Shown: positions 51,119 through 60,677, counted from the stretch's first letter. The stretch is 64,000 bases of DNA from Candidatus Rifleibacteriota bacterium (GCA_015233565.1 JADFXM010000028.1:1-64000); one strand, 5' to 3'. Notes: generated by a model from the sequence alone, not told the origin. Numbers and translations are program-made.

Positions 51119-54095
51119 TAAAACCAGTCTTCAGTATAATTATTTTCGAAATTTCAAAATTTTTATTAAGAAGCCAAATTTAATCGGAGCGCTATTATTG
51201 TTTATTTTTTCCAGTTTCATTATTTTGGAATCAGGTTACGCAGTGGAACTGGATCAAGTATATAAACTTTCTGGTTCATTTAAAACCATTAGCAAACCCG
51301 GTTTAAAAATTTATTACCCTGCAACTTGTGAACCTGTTATCGGAGAGATTGCTTCTAATTTCGCCAAAATCAGAGAAGAGGTTGGAAAAGCTTTTAACAG
51401 ATGGCCGAATGATCTTCCTGTTTCAGTAATTTTAACTGATTTTGACGATCGGGATTCCGGCACTGTGGATACGACTTTCGATTCAATCAATATTGCACTT
51501 TTTGAGGAAACTGACTCGCTTTCCACGCGCTCATTCACGCTCGAACAAAAGTTTGCGCTGCGACTCGCCAACATTATGGTTTTGAGGACTTTAGGTCCAG
51601 CAAGACGTGCTTTCAAACGAAGAGTCGGTTTGTTAACCACTCCAGTTTGGTTGCTTCAAGGTTTAGCGATGCACAAAGCTTTCCCCATGGATACCCTTCC
51701 TCGTACCCAGATAATCCAAATGGCAAGATCCGGGAAAATATATTCTCTGGAAGAACTTGATACAATTAATGACCAGACAGAATTTGAAAAAGATCGCATG
51801 TGTTTTCAAGCAAGACACATGATTGACTTTTGGTGTGAAAAAGCTGGTGAAAACGCAGCCACTGATTTCCTCTGTGCTTTAGAGAAAAACCCTATAGAAT
51901 TTTCCCAAATTTTCCAGAATTCCTTCAAAATGACTTTTAAACAAGCTCTTTCTGAATATAATGAATACTTGAATAATCTTGCACACCAAAAAGATGAATC
52001 TTCTTTTTCCAATCCCGATATTTATAAAATAAAAAATGAGGGAACCTATTGCCAGGGATTTCAGGAATTACCTGATGGAACGGAGGTTTATGTTTCTTCC
52101 AGAAGATATTTCCAAGAGGTCTATGATCTTTTTATTGATCAACACAGAAAAAAACAAAAACCCATTTTAAGAAATGTCCATCCACGATTCTTTTTCGACC
52201 AGGAATCCGGGACATTATATATCGGCCGATATTTTGTTAATTTAAAAAGAGAAAAAAGGCTTTATTTATGGGCAGTTCCAGTAAGTGGAGAATCGTATCG
52301 TGCCTATTCGGAACCTGGCTCTTACAAACCATTTGCCGCCAAGGACGGAAGACTGTATTTTCTCAATGTACAAAGTGGGAAGGTTAAAATTGTTTCCATA
52401 TCCCTTGATAAATCAGGAAAAGGAGCGAATGACGAACTCCTTTTTCCAAACGGTGTTCTTCCACTCGATGTTACCATGGATTCGAACGGCCGGTTCCTTG
52501 TTCTTATTCATAAAAACGGGGAATTTTTATTGCTTCGTTTTGACCGATCCTTTTTAAATAAAGATCCCGATCTGATATTTCGAAGTAAAAGGGAAATCAG
52601 AAATCTGCAATTTTTCGATGGTAAAATTTGGTTTTCTGCTTCAGATGAAGCAAAGGCTCAGATTCCCCAAATTTTTACTCTTGAGACAATCGGTAACAAA
52701 ACTGTTTTGAAATGTCTCTCCAATTTAATAGGAGGAGTATGGGATTTTTCAAAAACGGATAAAGATTTTGTTGTTTCGACAATAAAAGACTCAGGTTTCA
52801 AACTTGCACGGTGTTCGATCAACGTCTTTTCCAGTGAGGAAAATTCCAATCTTCCAACTGGAAGTGGAAAAATTGCTTCAACTGAAAGTAAGCCTAAAAA
52901 TAATCTTGTGAAAGAAGAACTTTCCGAAGTTAAGAACGAAGAAAATCTTTCAAAAGTTTCGACTGCAAGTTTCTCCACCGATGCAAATTTGAGCCCAAAT
53001 TCTAAAAACTCCCAAATCCCATTATTGACGCAACAATTTTTGAAATACCATTTTTCAGAAACCCCGGATGGAAACAGCAATCCTTACAGTCCCGAATGGC
53101 GAAAATCTTATTGGCTTCCTAGGGTAAGTCGCGATGAACAAGGTGCGGTATTTGGTGTTTACAGCTATCAATCAGATCGCCTTGACCGCAACAGTTTGAT
53201 TTTTTCCCCGACTTATGGTTTCAAAAGCCGAAATTGGGGGTATCTCGCTGACTGGATGAAAAGATTCGATCTATTTCAAACTGGCGTAACTATTCAGGAT
53301 AAGGATGTTCAAAAAAGTTATCATTCCAATACTTATTACGAAAGAGCCAAGACACTTGATATTCACGCAAGCTATCCTTTTACTCTTTCCTCATTATTCT
53401 CGTTTGGAGTAAACCTTACAAATCGTCAAATAGCAAAGTATCCAGATAATTCAAGCGATGTTCCGAGTATCGGAAATGACAATTCCTTATATTTCCGTTT
53501 TGATAAAAGAGCCATACGAACTCAACCTTTTTCAGATATTTTCCCTAGAAAGGGGCGTGAAGTAACCGCTATCATAAAAAAGGGAATGGACTTTTTTAAC
53601 GGTGAGATGGTATATGACTCATATTCCTTAAGGTGGCATGAATATATTCCCCTTAACGACCGCACGGTTTTGACCCTTAGAGGTTGGGCCGCCGAAGATA
53701 AAAAGAATGATGAGATCAAACGCCCGGATGATCTCTCCCTGGGAGGATCAGATTTCCTCCGTGGTTACTCCAGTTCGGTTAGGTATGGTGATTCTCTAAG
53801 GGCTTTCTCTTTAGCTCTTGGAAAACCCCTGCAAATCGAATGGGCCGCTATGCAAAAATGGGTTCATAAGGAGATCCTGGTTTTGGAAGCATTTTATGAA
53901 ATTGGCGATGTTCATTCCAGGGAAAGAAGTTTCAAATACCTGCAGGATGAAGGAATAGAATTGAAAACTAAAGCCCTGTTACTGAGAAGAATACCATTCT
54001 CTTTCAGAATTGGAACAGCCTGGCCTACTTCAGGAGGTCCGAGACATTCCTATTGGTTGATTGATTTTTCGGCTGTTACAGGTCTGATTCAATAA
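51054..54095 (+). CDS. Large exported protein: peptidase-MA-like, beta-propeller, C-terminal beta-barrel
   Basis: A protein of up to 1013 residues. A hydrophobic export signal (LIGALLLFIFSSFIILE) begins about residue 44. A peptidase-MA-like domain follows (about 70-310) but the HExxH is absent; only the downstream PVWLLQGLAMHKAF segment is recognisable. Repeated strands near 330-600 look like a TolB-type propeller. The last ~330 residues resemble an outer-membrane surface-antigen barrel: LSLGGSDFLRGYSSSVRYGDS, then alternating aromatic strands to the terminal FSAVTGLIQ. The start is uncertain: ATG 51054 or 51066 overlaps dnaE, whereas TTG 51108 shortens the N-terminus. The role is unknown; an outer-membrane assembly or surface-export function is possible. 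Confidence 0.72.
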   Translation: MVFQMVLDTEKKKREKTTLLINKTSLQYNYFRNFKIFIKKPNLIGALLLFIFSSFIILESGYAVELDQVYKLSGSFKTISKPGLKIYYPATCEPVIGEIASNFAKIREEVGKAFNRWPNDLPVSVILTDFDDRDSGTVDTTFDSINIALFEETDSLSTRSFTLEQKFALRLANIMVLRTLGPARRAFKRRVGLLTTPVWLLQGLAMHKAFPMDTLPRTQIIQMARSGKIYSLEELDTINDQTEFEKDRMCFQARHMIDFWCEKAGENAATDFLCALEKNPIEFSQIFQNSFKMTFKQALSEYNEYLNNLAHQKDESSFSNPDIYKIKNEGTYCQGFQELPDGTEVYVSSRRYFQEVYDLFIDQHRKKQKPILRNVHPRFFFDQESGTLYIGRYFVNLKREKRLYLWAVPVSGESYRAYSEPGSYKPFAAKDGRLYFLNVQSGKVKIVSISLDKSGKGANDELLFPNGVLPLDVTMDSNGRFLVLIHKNGEFLLLRFDRSFLNKDPDLIFRSKREIRNLQFFDGKIWFSASDEAKAQIPQIFTLETIGNKTVLKCLSNLIGGVWDFSKTDKDFVVSTIKDSGFKLARCSINVFSSEENSNLPTGSGKIASTESKPKNNLVKEELSEVKNEENLSKVSTASFSTDANLSPNSKNSQIPLLTQQFLKYHFSETPDGNSNPYSPEWRKSYWLPRVSRDEQGAVFGVYSYQSDRLDRNSLIFSPTYGFKSRNWGYLADWMKRFDLFQTGVTIQDKDVQKSYHSNTYYERAKTLDIHASYPFTLSSLFSFGVNLTNRQIAKYPDNSSDVPSIGNDNSLYFRFDKRAIRTQPFSDIFPRKGREVTAIIKKGMDFFNGEMVYDSYSLRWHEYIPLNDRTVLTLRGWAAEDKKNDEIKRPDDLSLGGSDFLRGYSSSVRYGDSLRAFSLALGKPLQIEWAAMQKWVHKEILVLEAFYEIGDVHSRERSFKYLQDEGIELKTKALLLRRIPFSFRIGTAWPTSGGPRHSYWLIDFSAVTGLIQ

Positions 54096-54126
54096 AGTAT
54101 TTTGGTTAATTTGAAGGGAAAAGTAA

Positions 54127-54924
54127 ATGGGTTTAGAATTACTTAGTAATAAAGAGGAAATTGAGGAGTGTCTTCGAAAAAGTGTTTTCTTACATATATA
54201 CGAGATTGGGGATCTCGACCCATTTTTTTGGCCGAGAACTCAATGGTTTGGCTGGAAGGAGAAGGGAAATCTTAAAGAGATCTTTCTTAGATACAACGGT
54301 GAGAATATTGCCACCATTCTTGCTTTTTCAGATGGAAATCCCAAAAAATTGAAATATCTGCTCAAAGAAGCGATTCCGCTGCTTCCCCGTTCATTATATG
54401 CACATCTTTCAGATGATCTGGTCAATGTTTTCGAAAATGACTTTTCTGTTGAATCACATGGCCTGCATGATAAAATGGCTTTAATTCAACCCGAAAAACT
54501 TACCGGAATTAATACTGAAGGAGTGATTAATTTAGACGAAAGTGATCTTGGAAGGATCAACGAACTTTATTGTTCTTCCTATCCGGAAAACTGGTTTGAT
54601 TCAAGAATGTTAAAGACTGGACAATATTTTGGAATTGAGGTAAATCAACAATTGGTTTCAATAGCTGGAATACATGTTTATTCTCCGGAATTTAAGGTCG
54701 CTTCACTTGGAAATGTTACTACAAAACCGGAATTCCGAGGATTGGGAATGGGAACCAAAGTCTGTGCAAAGCTTTGTCAGGAGCTCTTAAAAAACGTAAA
54801 TTCGATTGGTTTAAACGTTAAATCATCAAATGCAACTGCAATTGTTTGTTACAAGAAACTCGGTTTTGAGAAAATAGCCTCCTATGGGGAGTTTTCATTT
54901 AAAAGAAAGAAGACAGAAATTTAG
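54127..54924 (+). CDS. GNAT-family N-acetyltransferase
   Basis: A 265-residue protein whose C-terminal half has the acetyl-CoA-binding motif of GNAT enzymes: GNVTTKPEFRGLGMGTKVC (about 198-216, R/Q-x-x-G-x-G/A), followed by LNVKSSNATAIVCYKKLGFE. The N-terminal half is unusual and may form another GNAT-like fold. The substrate is unknown. Ribosome site AAGGGAAA is before ATG 54127. It lies 31 bases after the outer-membrane protein gene. Confidence 0.85.
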   Translation: MGLELLSNKEEIEECLRKSVFLHIYEIGDLDPFFWPRTQWFGWKEKGNLKEIFLRYNGENIATILAFSDGNPKKLKYLLKEAIPLLPRSLYAHLSDDLVNVFENDFSVESHGLHDKMALIQPEKLTGINTEGVINLDESDLGRINELYCSSYPENWFDSRMLKTGQYFGIEVNQQLVSIAGIHVYSPEFKVASLGNVTTKPEFRGLGMGTKVCAKLCQELLKNVNSIGLNVKSSNATAIVCYKKLGFEKIASYGEFSFKRKKTEI

Positions 54925-54948
54925 TTTTATTTTTTTAACACAATCTTT

Positions 54949-55968
54949 ATGTTGTTTTGCTTGGGTTTGATGGGTAAAGAAAAGAAAGACAATTTGAAGG
55001 TTTTAAGAGTGCGAAAGTACACTGAAATTTCGTTAAAAATTTTCTTTTTCCAATTATTCATTCTTAATTTAATTGCACCGGTAGCAGCGAAAACACCTCC
55101 TGAGCTTGATCAATTGAAACCGATCGTCCGGGATGTCTGTGAAAGTCTCAACAAACTATTTCCAGCTGAAGAGACCGTTTTCAATGAGGGAATGCATCGG
55201 GTCGACATTCCCGGTGCCACTGGAATAATTTTGGATCCGAAATATTTTTCCGTTGTACCATATGTTTGGAACACTTCAGAAGGTCTATTGGAAATATTTG
55301 AAAAAAGACAGGAAAAGAGCAAAAATCTCGAAGCAGCGGTAAACGGGACATTTTACTGTGCTAATGGCCCTTTAGGACAAATTATAATCAATGGAAAAAA
55401 ACCATCCGAAGTAAAACAGATTTGTTCGAAGATCCCGAAATGTTTTTTTTCAGTCCTTCAAGATCCGGAAAATGGATCTAATAAATGGGCTTTTGGTGAA
55501 ACCTCCTTTAATTCCGAAAAAATAATTTCGCAGAAGGGTAGGGGACTTTCATTCAATCGTCCTGTAAAAGAAAATGAAAAAATCCTGCACCTTCTTGGTG
55601 GAGGCGGTTGGATTGTTCGAAATTACCAGGATGTTCATATGGAAGCATACAAGAACCAAAAGTTTCGATTTCGGAAAGTCGATCAGGACAGCAGACATAC
55701 TGTATTGGCTATGGATCGAAATGACAACTTGTACATTCTGATTTTTGAGCAGGGACAAAATCTGGAGACAATCTCAGCGAAACTATTGGACCAAAAGTTT
55801 TTTACGAACATAACAGATGCTATTTTCTTTGATGGTGGCTCATCTTCAACCTTGGTTACAGGAGATAATTATTTGGTTTCTCCTTTATATTTCTACGACA
55901 AAGTCAGATTTTCTGCGTTGTTAGTTTTCAGGAACGAAAAGACAAAAAACAAAAATTCGACAAATTGA
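54949..55968 (+). CDS. Phosphodiester glycosidase (NAGPA)-like exported protein
   Basis: A ~339-residue protein with a membrane segment near the N-terminus (ISLKIFFFQLFILNLIAP). The NAGPA-like fold is supported by AAVNGTFYCANGPLGQIIINGK (split as AAVNGTFYCANG, then PLGQIIINGK; about 125-150), HLLGGGGWIVRN and the catalytic-region IFFDGGSSSTLVT (about 285-297). Relatives release N-acetylglucosamine from phosphodiester-linked sugars or cut wall teichoic-like polymers. Starts 54949 and 54970 are both possible; neither has a strong ribosome site. Confidence 0.82.
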   Translation: MLFCLGLMGKEKKDNLKVLRVRKYTEISLKIFFFQLFILNLIAPVAAKTPPELDQLKPIVRDVCESLNKLFPAEETVFNEGMHRVDIPGATGIILDPKYFSVVPYVWNTSEGLLEIFEKRQEKSKNLEAAVNGTFYCANGPLGQIIINGKKPSEVKQICSKIPKCFFSVLQDPENGSNKWAFGETSFNSEKIISQKGRGLSFNRPVKENEKILHLLGGGGWIVRNYQDVHMEAYKNQKFRFRKVDQDSRHTVLAMDRNDNLYILIFEQGQNLETISAKLLDQKFFTNITDAIFFDGGSSSTLVTGDNYLVSPLYFYDKVRFSALLVFRNEKTKNKNSTN

Positions 55969-56356
55969 AGGCCATCCAAAATGCCTGCAATGTGGTACTG
56001 AGTCGATGGTTACGCGTAGTAACAGTTGAACGTTGAGCGAAATCGAAAGGACCTGAATAAAATATTTGTAAGTAAGTCCATCTATTTTGCTAGGGAAAGA
56101 AAAAGCAAGTCGGTGAGAACGGGCTGGAAATAAATTCTAAGTGAAAATGTAACATTGACTGTAAATCAAGAATTTCGACTTAAGTTCAGATATCCGGATT
56201 CGGGAGGATTTTTTAATGGCACTTTTTGGCCCTGAAAAACTTTAATTAAAGGCAATTTTTTCACAAAAAAATGCATTTTCCAATTCCGTTCAAATCCTAT
56301 AGAACCCTAATCAATTCATATTTGGGTAAGAAAATCGGACTGTAAGGATTTAATAA
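55969..56356 (+). other. 388-base gap without a supported gene
   Basis: No gene, terminator or tRNA was recognised. The most regular structure is GTTACGCGTAGTAAC near 56011, a 5-bp stem with a five-base loop. The sequence just before ATG 56357 has TAAGGA. Confidence 0.4.
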
Positions 56357-58249
56357 ATGCCATGGTATTCATACCCGGCGCTTGCATTTCGGGGGGCAGT
56401 GTATCGGGGAAAAAACAATGGAGAATTTGATGTAATACTCTTGAGCGGAGACGCTTATGTTGACCACCCCTCATTTCCCACAGCTGTAATAGCTCGTACA
56501 CTTGAACAACTCGGGGTTTCGGTTGGAGTAATTTGTCAACCTGACTGGACTAGTACAACCGATTTTGAAGCTTTCGGGTGCCCGCGACTTTTCTTTGGTG
56601 TTACCTCCGGAGCGATGGACAGCATGGTCGCTAATTTTACCTCCATGAAAATGCCACGGAGCGAAGATCGGATGTCTCCCGGAGGCCGTCCGGGTTTGAG
56701 ACCAAAGCGGGCAGTGACTGTTTACTCACAACGTCTTAGACAGGCATTTCCAGGGGTTCCTATTATTTTGGGCGGAATTGAAGCATCTTTAAGAAGATTT
56801 TCCCATTTTGATTTCTGGGAAAACCGGGTGAAAGATTCGATTCTCATTGATTCCGGGGCTGACATGTTGGTTTACGGGATGGGAGAAATTCCCTTAAGAG
56901 AAATAACAACCGCTTTGATGAATTATCCTGTAAGCCGGTTTAAAGAAATGTGTTTTCCCCAAACTTGCATTAAAGTTCCACCTGGTACTGCTTTGCAAAG
57001 GTTCCAAAAATTTTCTTCTAATACAAAATCACCATTTTTTCCCCAAAAAAAACGCTGTAATCCCGAACAACAAGATCTCGAGCAGTTTAACAACAAACAG
57101 CAAGACCTCGAACAATGTAAAAAAGTTCGGTGCAATCTTGAAAACATTGATCCCCAACTAAATAATTCTGAACAGTTTTTCTTACCCCAATCGAATTCAA
57201 TTTTCAGGGAGAAAAAGTGTTTGGTTCTTCCAAATGCAAGACAATGCCGCGAAGAGCCCAAAGCGCTTCTTGAACTATCAAAAATATTGGATTCTTGGTT
57301 TTCACCTGGTTCCCCAATCCTTGTACAAAATCACGAAAAATTTGATATTGTTTGCTTTCCACCTTCCCATAGTTCGATCGATGAAGAACCAGGGATTATC
57401 AGCTCGGGAACTTTTAATCGTAGATCTCATCCATTATATGAAGAAAATATTCCGGCGTTGGTACCAGTACAGTTTTCAGTTATTTCCCATCGAGGGTGTT
57501 TTGGAAATTGCACATTTTGTTCTCTGGCACTTCATCAAGGAAGAACAGTCAGGTCCCGCACTTCGGATTCCATTTTGAAGGAAATCTCAGCTTTTCCGGA
57601 ACATCCCGATTTCAAAGGAATTGTTCCCGATCTTGGTGGTCCTTCGGTAAATATGTTCGGATGGAAATGTAATAGCGGAGGATGCCCCAATAAACTTTGT
57701 ACTTATCCAAAAAAATGTTCCAACTTAACCGGAAGCCTGAAGCCAATCAGTGATTTATTAAAAATGGTTGCTTCAATAAAAGGAATAAAAAAAGTCTTTT
57801 TGGGCTCCGGATTAAGATTTGACCTGATTGAAAAAAAAGACGAGGATGATTATTTATACATAGTTGCGAACCACATTTCCGGACAATTAAAAGTCGCTCC
57901 TGAACATGTGGATAAAAACGTTCTGAGGTTGATGAGAAAAGCTCCGGAGAATAATTTTGAAGTCTTTGTAAATTGGTTTTATTCTTTAGCTAAAATCGCC
58001 AACAAAAAGTTTTTTATTGTCCCTTATTTTATGACGGTCTTTCCTGGAAGTAAAGATGGAGACAAGAATCTTGAACAATTCATAAAAAAATTAAAGTTGG
58101 TACACCAACAAATTCAGGAATTTACTCCAACTCCAGGGACATTGGCTACTGCAATGTTTTGGTCAGGAACTGACCTCAACGGGAAGGCGATTGAAATTGC
58201 TAAAACAGCTAAGAAGCGTAGGGATTCCCGTAAAAAGATTCAGTCCTGA
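56357..58249 (+). CDS. YgiQ-type radical SAM protein with a Gln/Cys-rich insertion
   Basis: A 630-residue radical SAM enzyme. The N-terminal part has GDAYVDHPSFPTAVIARTLE and the GGIEASLRRFSHFDFWENR segment. The cluster motif is GCFGNCTFCSLALHQG (about 380-395), CxxxCxxC as CFGNCTFC, followed by GLRFDL and LKVAPEHVDKNVLRLM. Between residues ~225 and ~310 is an atypical insertion rich in Gln, Asn, Lys and Cys, with short repeats of QQDLEQF / QQDLEQC and EQF / EQC. YgiQ relatives have no proven reaction. The insertion may be a flexible or metal-binding loop. Confidence 0.88.
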   Translation: MPWYSYPALAFRGAVYRGKNNGEFDVILLSGDAYVDHPSFPTAVIARTLEQLGVSVGVICQPDWTSTTDFEAFGCPRLFFGVTSGAMDSMVANFTSMKMPRSEDRMSPGGRPGLRPKRAVTVYSQRLRQAFPGVPIILGGIEASLRRFSHFDFWENRVKDSILIDSGADMLVYGMGEIPLREITTALMNYPVSRFKEMCFPQTCIKVPPGTALQRFQKFSSNTKSPFFPQKKRCNPEQQDLEQFNNKQQDLEQCKKVRCNLENIDPQLNNSEQFFLPQSNSIFREKKCLVLPNARQCREEPKALLELSKILDSWFSPGSPILVQNHEKFDIVCFPPSHSSIDEEPGIISSGTFNRRSHPLYEENIPALVPVQFSVISHRGCFGNCTFCSLALHQGRTVRSRTSDSILKEISAFPEHPDFKGIVPDLGGPSVNMFGWKCNSGGCPNKLCTYPKKCSNLTGSLKPISDLLKMVASIKGIKKVFLGSGLRFDLIEKKDEDDYLYIVANHISGQLKVAPEHVDKNVLRLMRKAPENNFEVFVNWFYSLAKIANKKFFIVPYFMTVFPGSKDGDKNLEQFIKKLKLVHQQIQEFTPTPGTLATAMFWSGTDLNGKAIEIAKTAKKRRDSRKKIQS

Positions 58250-58966
58250 CGAGAGGCTGTCTTCTTTTCAACTTTCATCAAGCATATATTTTGAAGTGAT
58301 TTTTCCATTCCAAAAAAAATCTTGATATTTCTGTTGTCCGGTTGATCCATTCAGCTTAACAACAAGGTTTTTGCCAAGGAACTAAATCAAAATCAGAATT
58401 CCTGGTATCGATAGTTTGCATTTTTTCGGAAAAGGGCTTCAAAAAGTAGTTTTCTGATTTTGGAATGCTTTTCGGTTGGGTTTTATCCTGAGACCAACTT
58501 ACATGAAAATAAATCAGAAGATTTCTTCCAAAGCAAGTTGGCAATTCATCAATCGAAAAAATGGTATCAAATTTTAATCCCCGAGATTGGGATGCCTGAA
58601 AATACGCTACAGGAACCCCAGAGAATGGGAATCAAAAAAAAGTCTGTGAATTTCAGAATTTCAATTTCCGAGGATATAGTTTTGAGACCATTTTCCCAAA
58701 GCCTGAAAACGTGAACTCGTTTGGATGAGATTCCTGCCTTAACTTTTGTATTATTTGGTCTCAAAACAAAATTCGGGCTGAAAACTTTTTAATCTCTACG
58801 GAATCGGCTTTTGAAGTTGAGCAATCGAAGAAATTGAAGTTTACGACAACAGGAATTCTGAATTTAAAAAAAAATCAACGGGTCATGTATTTTTTTCGTT
58901 TAAGTACTCCTTGGGAATTTTTAGTTGCATCAAGCAACAATAGAAACAATATCAGGAGGAATTTTA
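58250..58966. other. ~700-base gap with a 12-bp inverted repeat
   Basis: No gene is supported. The perfect inverted repeat GTTTTGAGACCA (58679-58690) and TGGTCTCAAAAC (58756-58767) is 65 bases apart. Short similar frames occur on opposite strands around it (for example SEDIVLRPFSQ on plus and SENYFLKPFSE on minus), which suggests a decayed inverted duplication. The sequence just before 58967 has AGGAGG, belonging to the next gene. Confidence 0.45.
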
Positions 58967-59779
58967 ATGTTAAAGCGTTGTTTTTTTCTGGCAATTTTTT
59001 GCCTCGCGACTCTGCTATTTCCTGTTTCTGGGTATGCCGAGTCAATGAACCAAACTTTTGACCACAAACTTTCGCTTGGTCAATCTTCAACAAGTTGGGA
59101 GCACAGAATTGACCTTCCATCTGACTGGTCAGCAAAAGGATTAGTTTTCAATCGCCGTATTCTGACTCCATCAGGGTCCTTGCTCATTGAACGGGAAGAA
59201 TTAAGCAGAACTTATTATTATGTAAAAGTAAGATTGTTAAAAAGAACTTTTGGATCTTCCAAAGGCTCTTTACAAGTTGCTCTTGAGGCTGGATCCCCCA
59301 CAAATCCAACAATTTTCTCAGCTCCGATCAGCCTTGCTTTTGCCGGTGATGCCCTTAATCCATCCTTTGCCTGGAACGGGCCAGGAAAGTATTTTGCTGC
59401 CAGCCTTTATGATCGAAATAAGAACCAAAACCTTTGGGAAAGAGTAATAGTTGGAAATTCATCGGCTAAATTGGATGAAGGTCAATTAGAGATTGGTGGA
59501 CGCTATATCCTTGGTGTTTGTCAAAGCGATGAAACCGGAAAATATTCATCCTCAGCGAACAAAAATTTCCGTATTGACGGCCATCTTGAAACTTGCAAAC
59601 ATTGCCGTGGAAGCGGGCAGGATATTTGCTCAAATTGCAATGGAACCGGTTGGGTAAATGGTACTGGCCCGACTCCAATGCCCTGTTACATTTGCAATCA
59701 GACTGGGCGGGTTCCCTGTTATATTTGTCATGGCACAGGAAAAGTTACCGTTCCCTACATTTCTGATGATGGAAACTGA
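58967..59779 (+). CDS. Exported protein with DnaJ-type zinc-finger repeats
   Basis: A 270-residue exported protein. The signal peptide MLKRCFFLAIFCLATLLFP precedes a ~170-residue unrecognised domain. The C-terminal part has four CxxCxxxG-type motifs: CKHCRGSG, CSNCNGTG, CYICNQTG and CYICHGTG, matching the cysteine-rich zinc-binding domain of DnaJ. No J domain is present, so this is not a DnaJ. It may act as a zinc-holding or thiol-based folding factor outside the membrane. AGGAGG lies 7-8 bases before ATG 58967. Confidence 0.85.
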   Translation: MLKRCFFLAIFCLATLLFPVSGYAESMNQTFDHKLSLGQSSTSWEHRIDLPSDWSAKGLVFNRRILTPSGSLLIEREELSRTYYYVKVRLLKRTFGSSKGSLQVALEAGSPTNPTIFSAPISLAFAGDALNPSFAWNGPGKYFAASLYDRNKNQNLWERVIVGNSSAKLDEGQLEIGGRYILGVCQSDETGKYSSSANKNFRIDGHLETCKHCRGSGQDICSNCNGTGWVNGTGPTPMPCYICNQTGRVPCYICHGTGKVTVPYISDDGN

Positions 59780-59947
59780 AAATTAAGTAATGATAAAATG
59801 TTTAGTTATTTAGCCAAAAAGACAAAGTGAGAGATTCTATATAGGTTGTACACTGCGGAAAGAGCCGGTTTACTGCTCACCTCGGCGATAAGTGAGGTTA
59901 ATAATGATCCACTTATCAAAAAAAAAGACAGTACTGGAAGAAAATTA

Positions 59948-59980
59948 AACCTGCTGCTAGAAAGGTGGCAGGTTTTTTTT
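59948..59980 (+). terminator. Terminator downstream of the zinc-finger gene
   Basis: AACCTGC pairs with GCAGGTT across a 13-base loop and is followed by eight T. It lies ~170 bases after the gene at 58967-59779. It interrupts an ORF at 59846-60079, which argues against that ORF being real. Confidence 0.65.
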
Positions 59981-60284
59981 CAGGAAGTATCAAAAATAGT
60001 TCCAGAAAAAATGGGTTTTCCTTCAAAAAAGCGAGTTCAGCTTGAAAATAATAATAAATCAGAATATCATTCTTCATAATATAAAGACCACTAAATTAAT
60101 AACAAGGCAGGAAAAATCAGAAAAAAATCGAAAACTAAATATAGCTCAAATCCACTGACGTAGGCAGTGGTGGGGTATGGGGATGGGAGGTCCCAAGTAG
60201 ATCGCGAACCAACATTGGTGGTGAGCGTTTCTGAGTGGGATTGTAGAAAAATCGAAAAATTGTTAATGTCATGCAATGCCTATA

Positions 60285-60378
60285 ATACCATTCATAATTA
60301 GTTCGTGGGTTTCAATCTTCTTGGCTGCTGAAGAAATTTTCCGACAACGTTGGGAGCCAAAGACGATGAAGCAACCTT
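60285..60378. repeat. 94-bp dispersed repeat, copy 2
   Basis: Matches 5276-5369 at 89 of 94 positions without a gap. The surrounding 59981-60637 region has no supported gene. It also contains CCACTG / CAGTGG around 60156 and ACCGAC / GTCGGT at 60551-60565, two small hairpins. The region could hold an RNA gene or be the remains of an element. Confidence 0.85.
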
Positions 60379-60637
60379 TTTCGAAAAAAATTGAATATTC
60401 AGAAAAACGTCCAACGCTTTCCAATGATTTTATGGAAAATCTTTTTTTGGAGGATTTAAGCATACCTATGGATTAATAATAATTGGTATAAATGCCATAT
60501 CCCAGGGATAACGCGAAGGGCATTGCCCGTAGTGCTTCTCCCCAAAAGCGACCGACAAGGTCGGTGGTGGTTTTATCCACGATTAATGGCTATTTCCAAT
60601 GGAAAATCTCACTAAATCAATAATGAATGGTGAGAAT

Positions 60638-60646
60638 TGATATACT
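60638..60646 (+). promoter_or_regulatory. Candidate extended -10 promoter of the glp operon
   Basis: TGATATACT gives the TGn extension and TATACT -10, about 31 bases before ATG 60678. The -35 region is poor, as expected for an extended -10. The same nonamer occurs before the amidase gene (30511). No operator for a glycerol repressor was recognised. Confidence 0.45.
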
Positions 60647-60677
60647 TTGCTTTCAAGGGAAAGGAGAAAAATGGAAC

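Noticed and set aside
56275..56305. GTTCAAATCC as a possible tRNA T-arm
   Set aside because: The matching T-stem half and acceptor stem are absent. Chance match.
59846..60079. 77-codon plus ORF after the zinc-finger gene
   Set aside because: It starts with TTG without a convincing ribosome site and contains a terminator-like hairpin with eight T.
60269..60476. Short ORFs on both strands through the 94-bp repeat (copy 2)
   Set aside because: Both strands stay open through the repeat, but the flanking sequences differ between copies and no ribosome site supports either.
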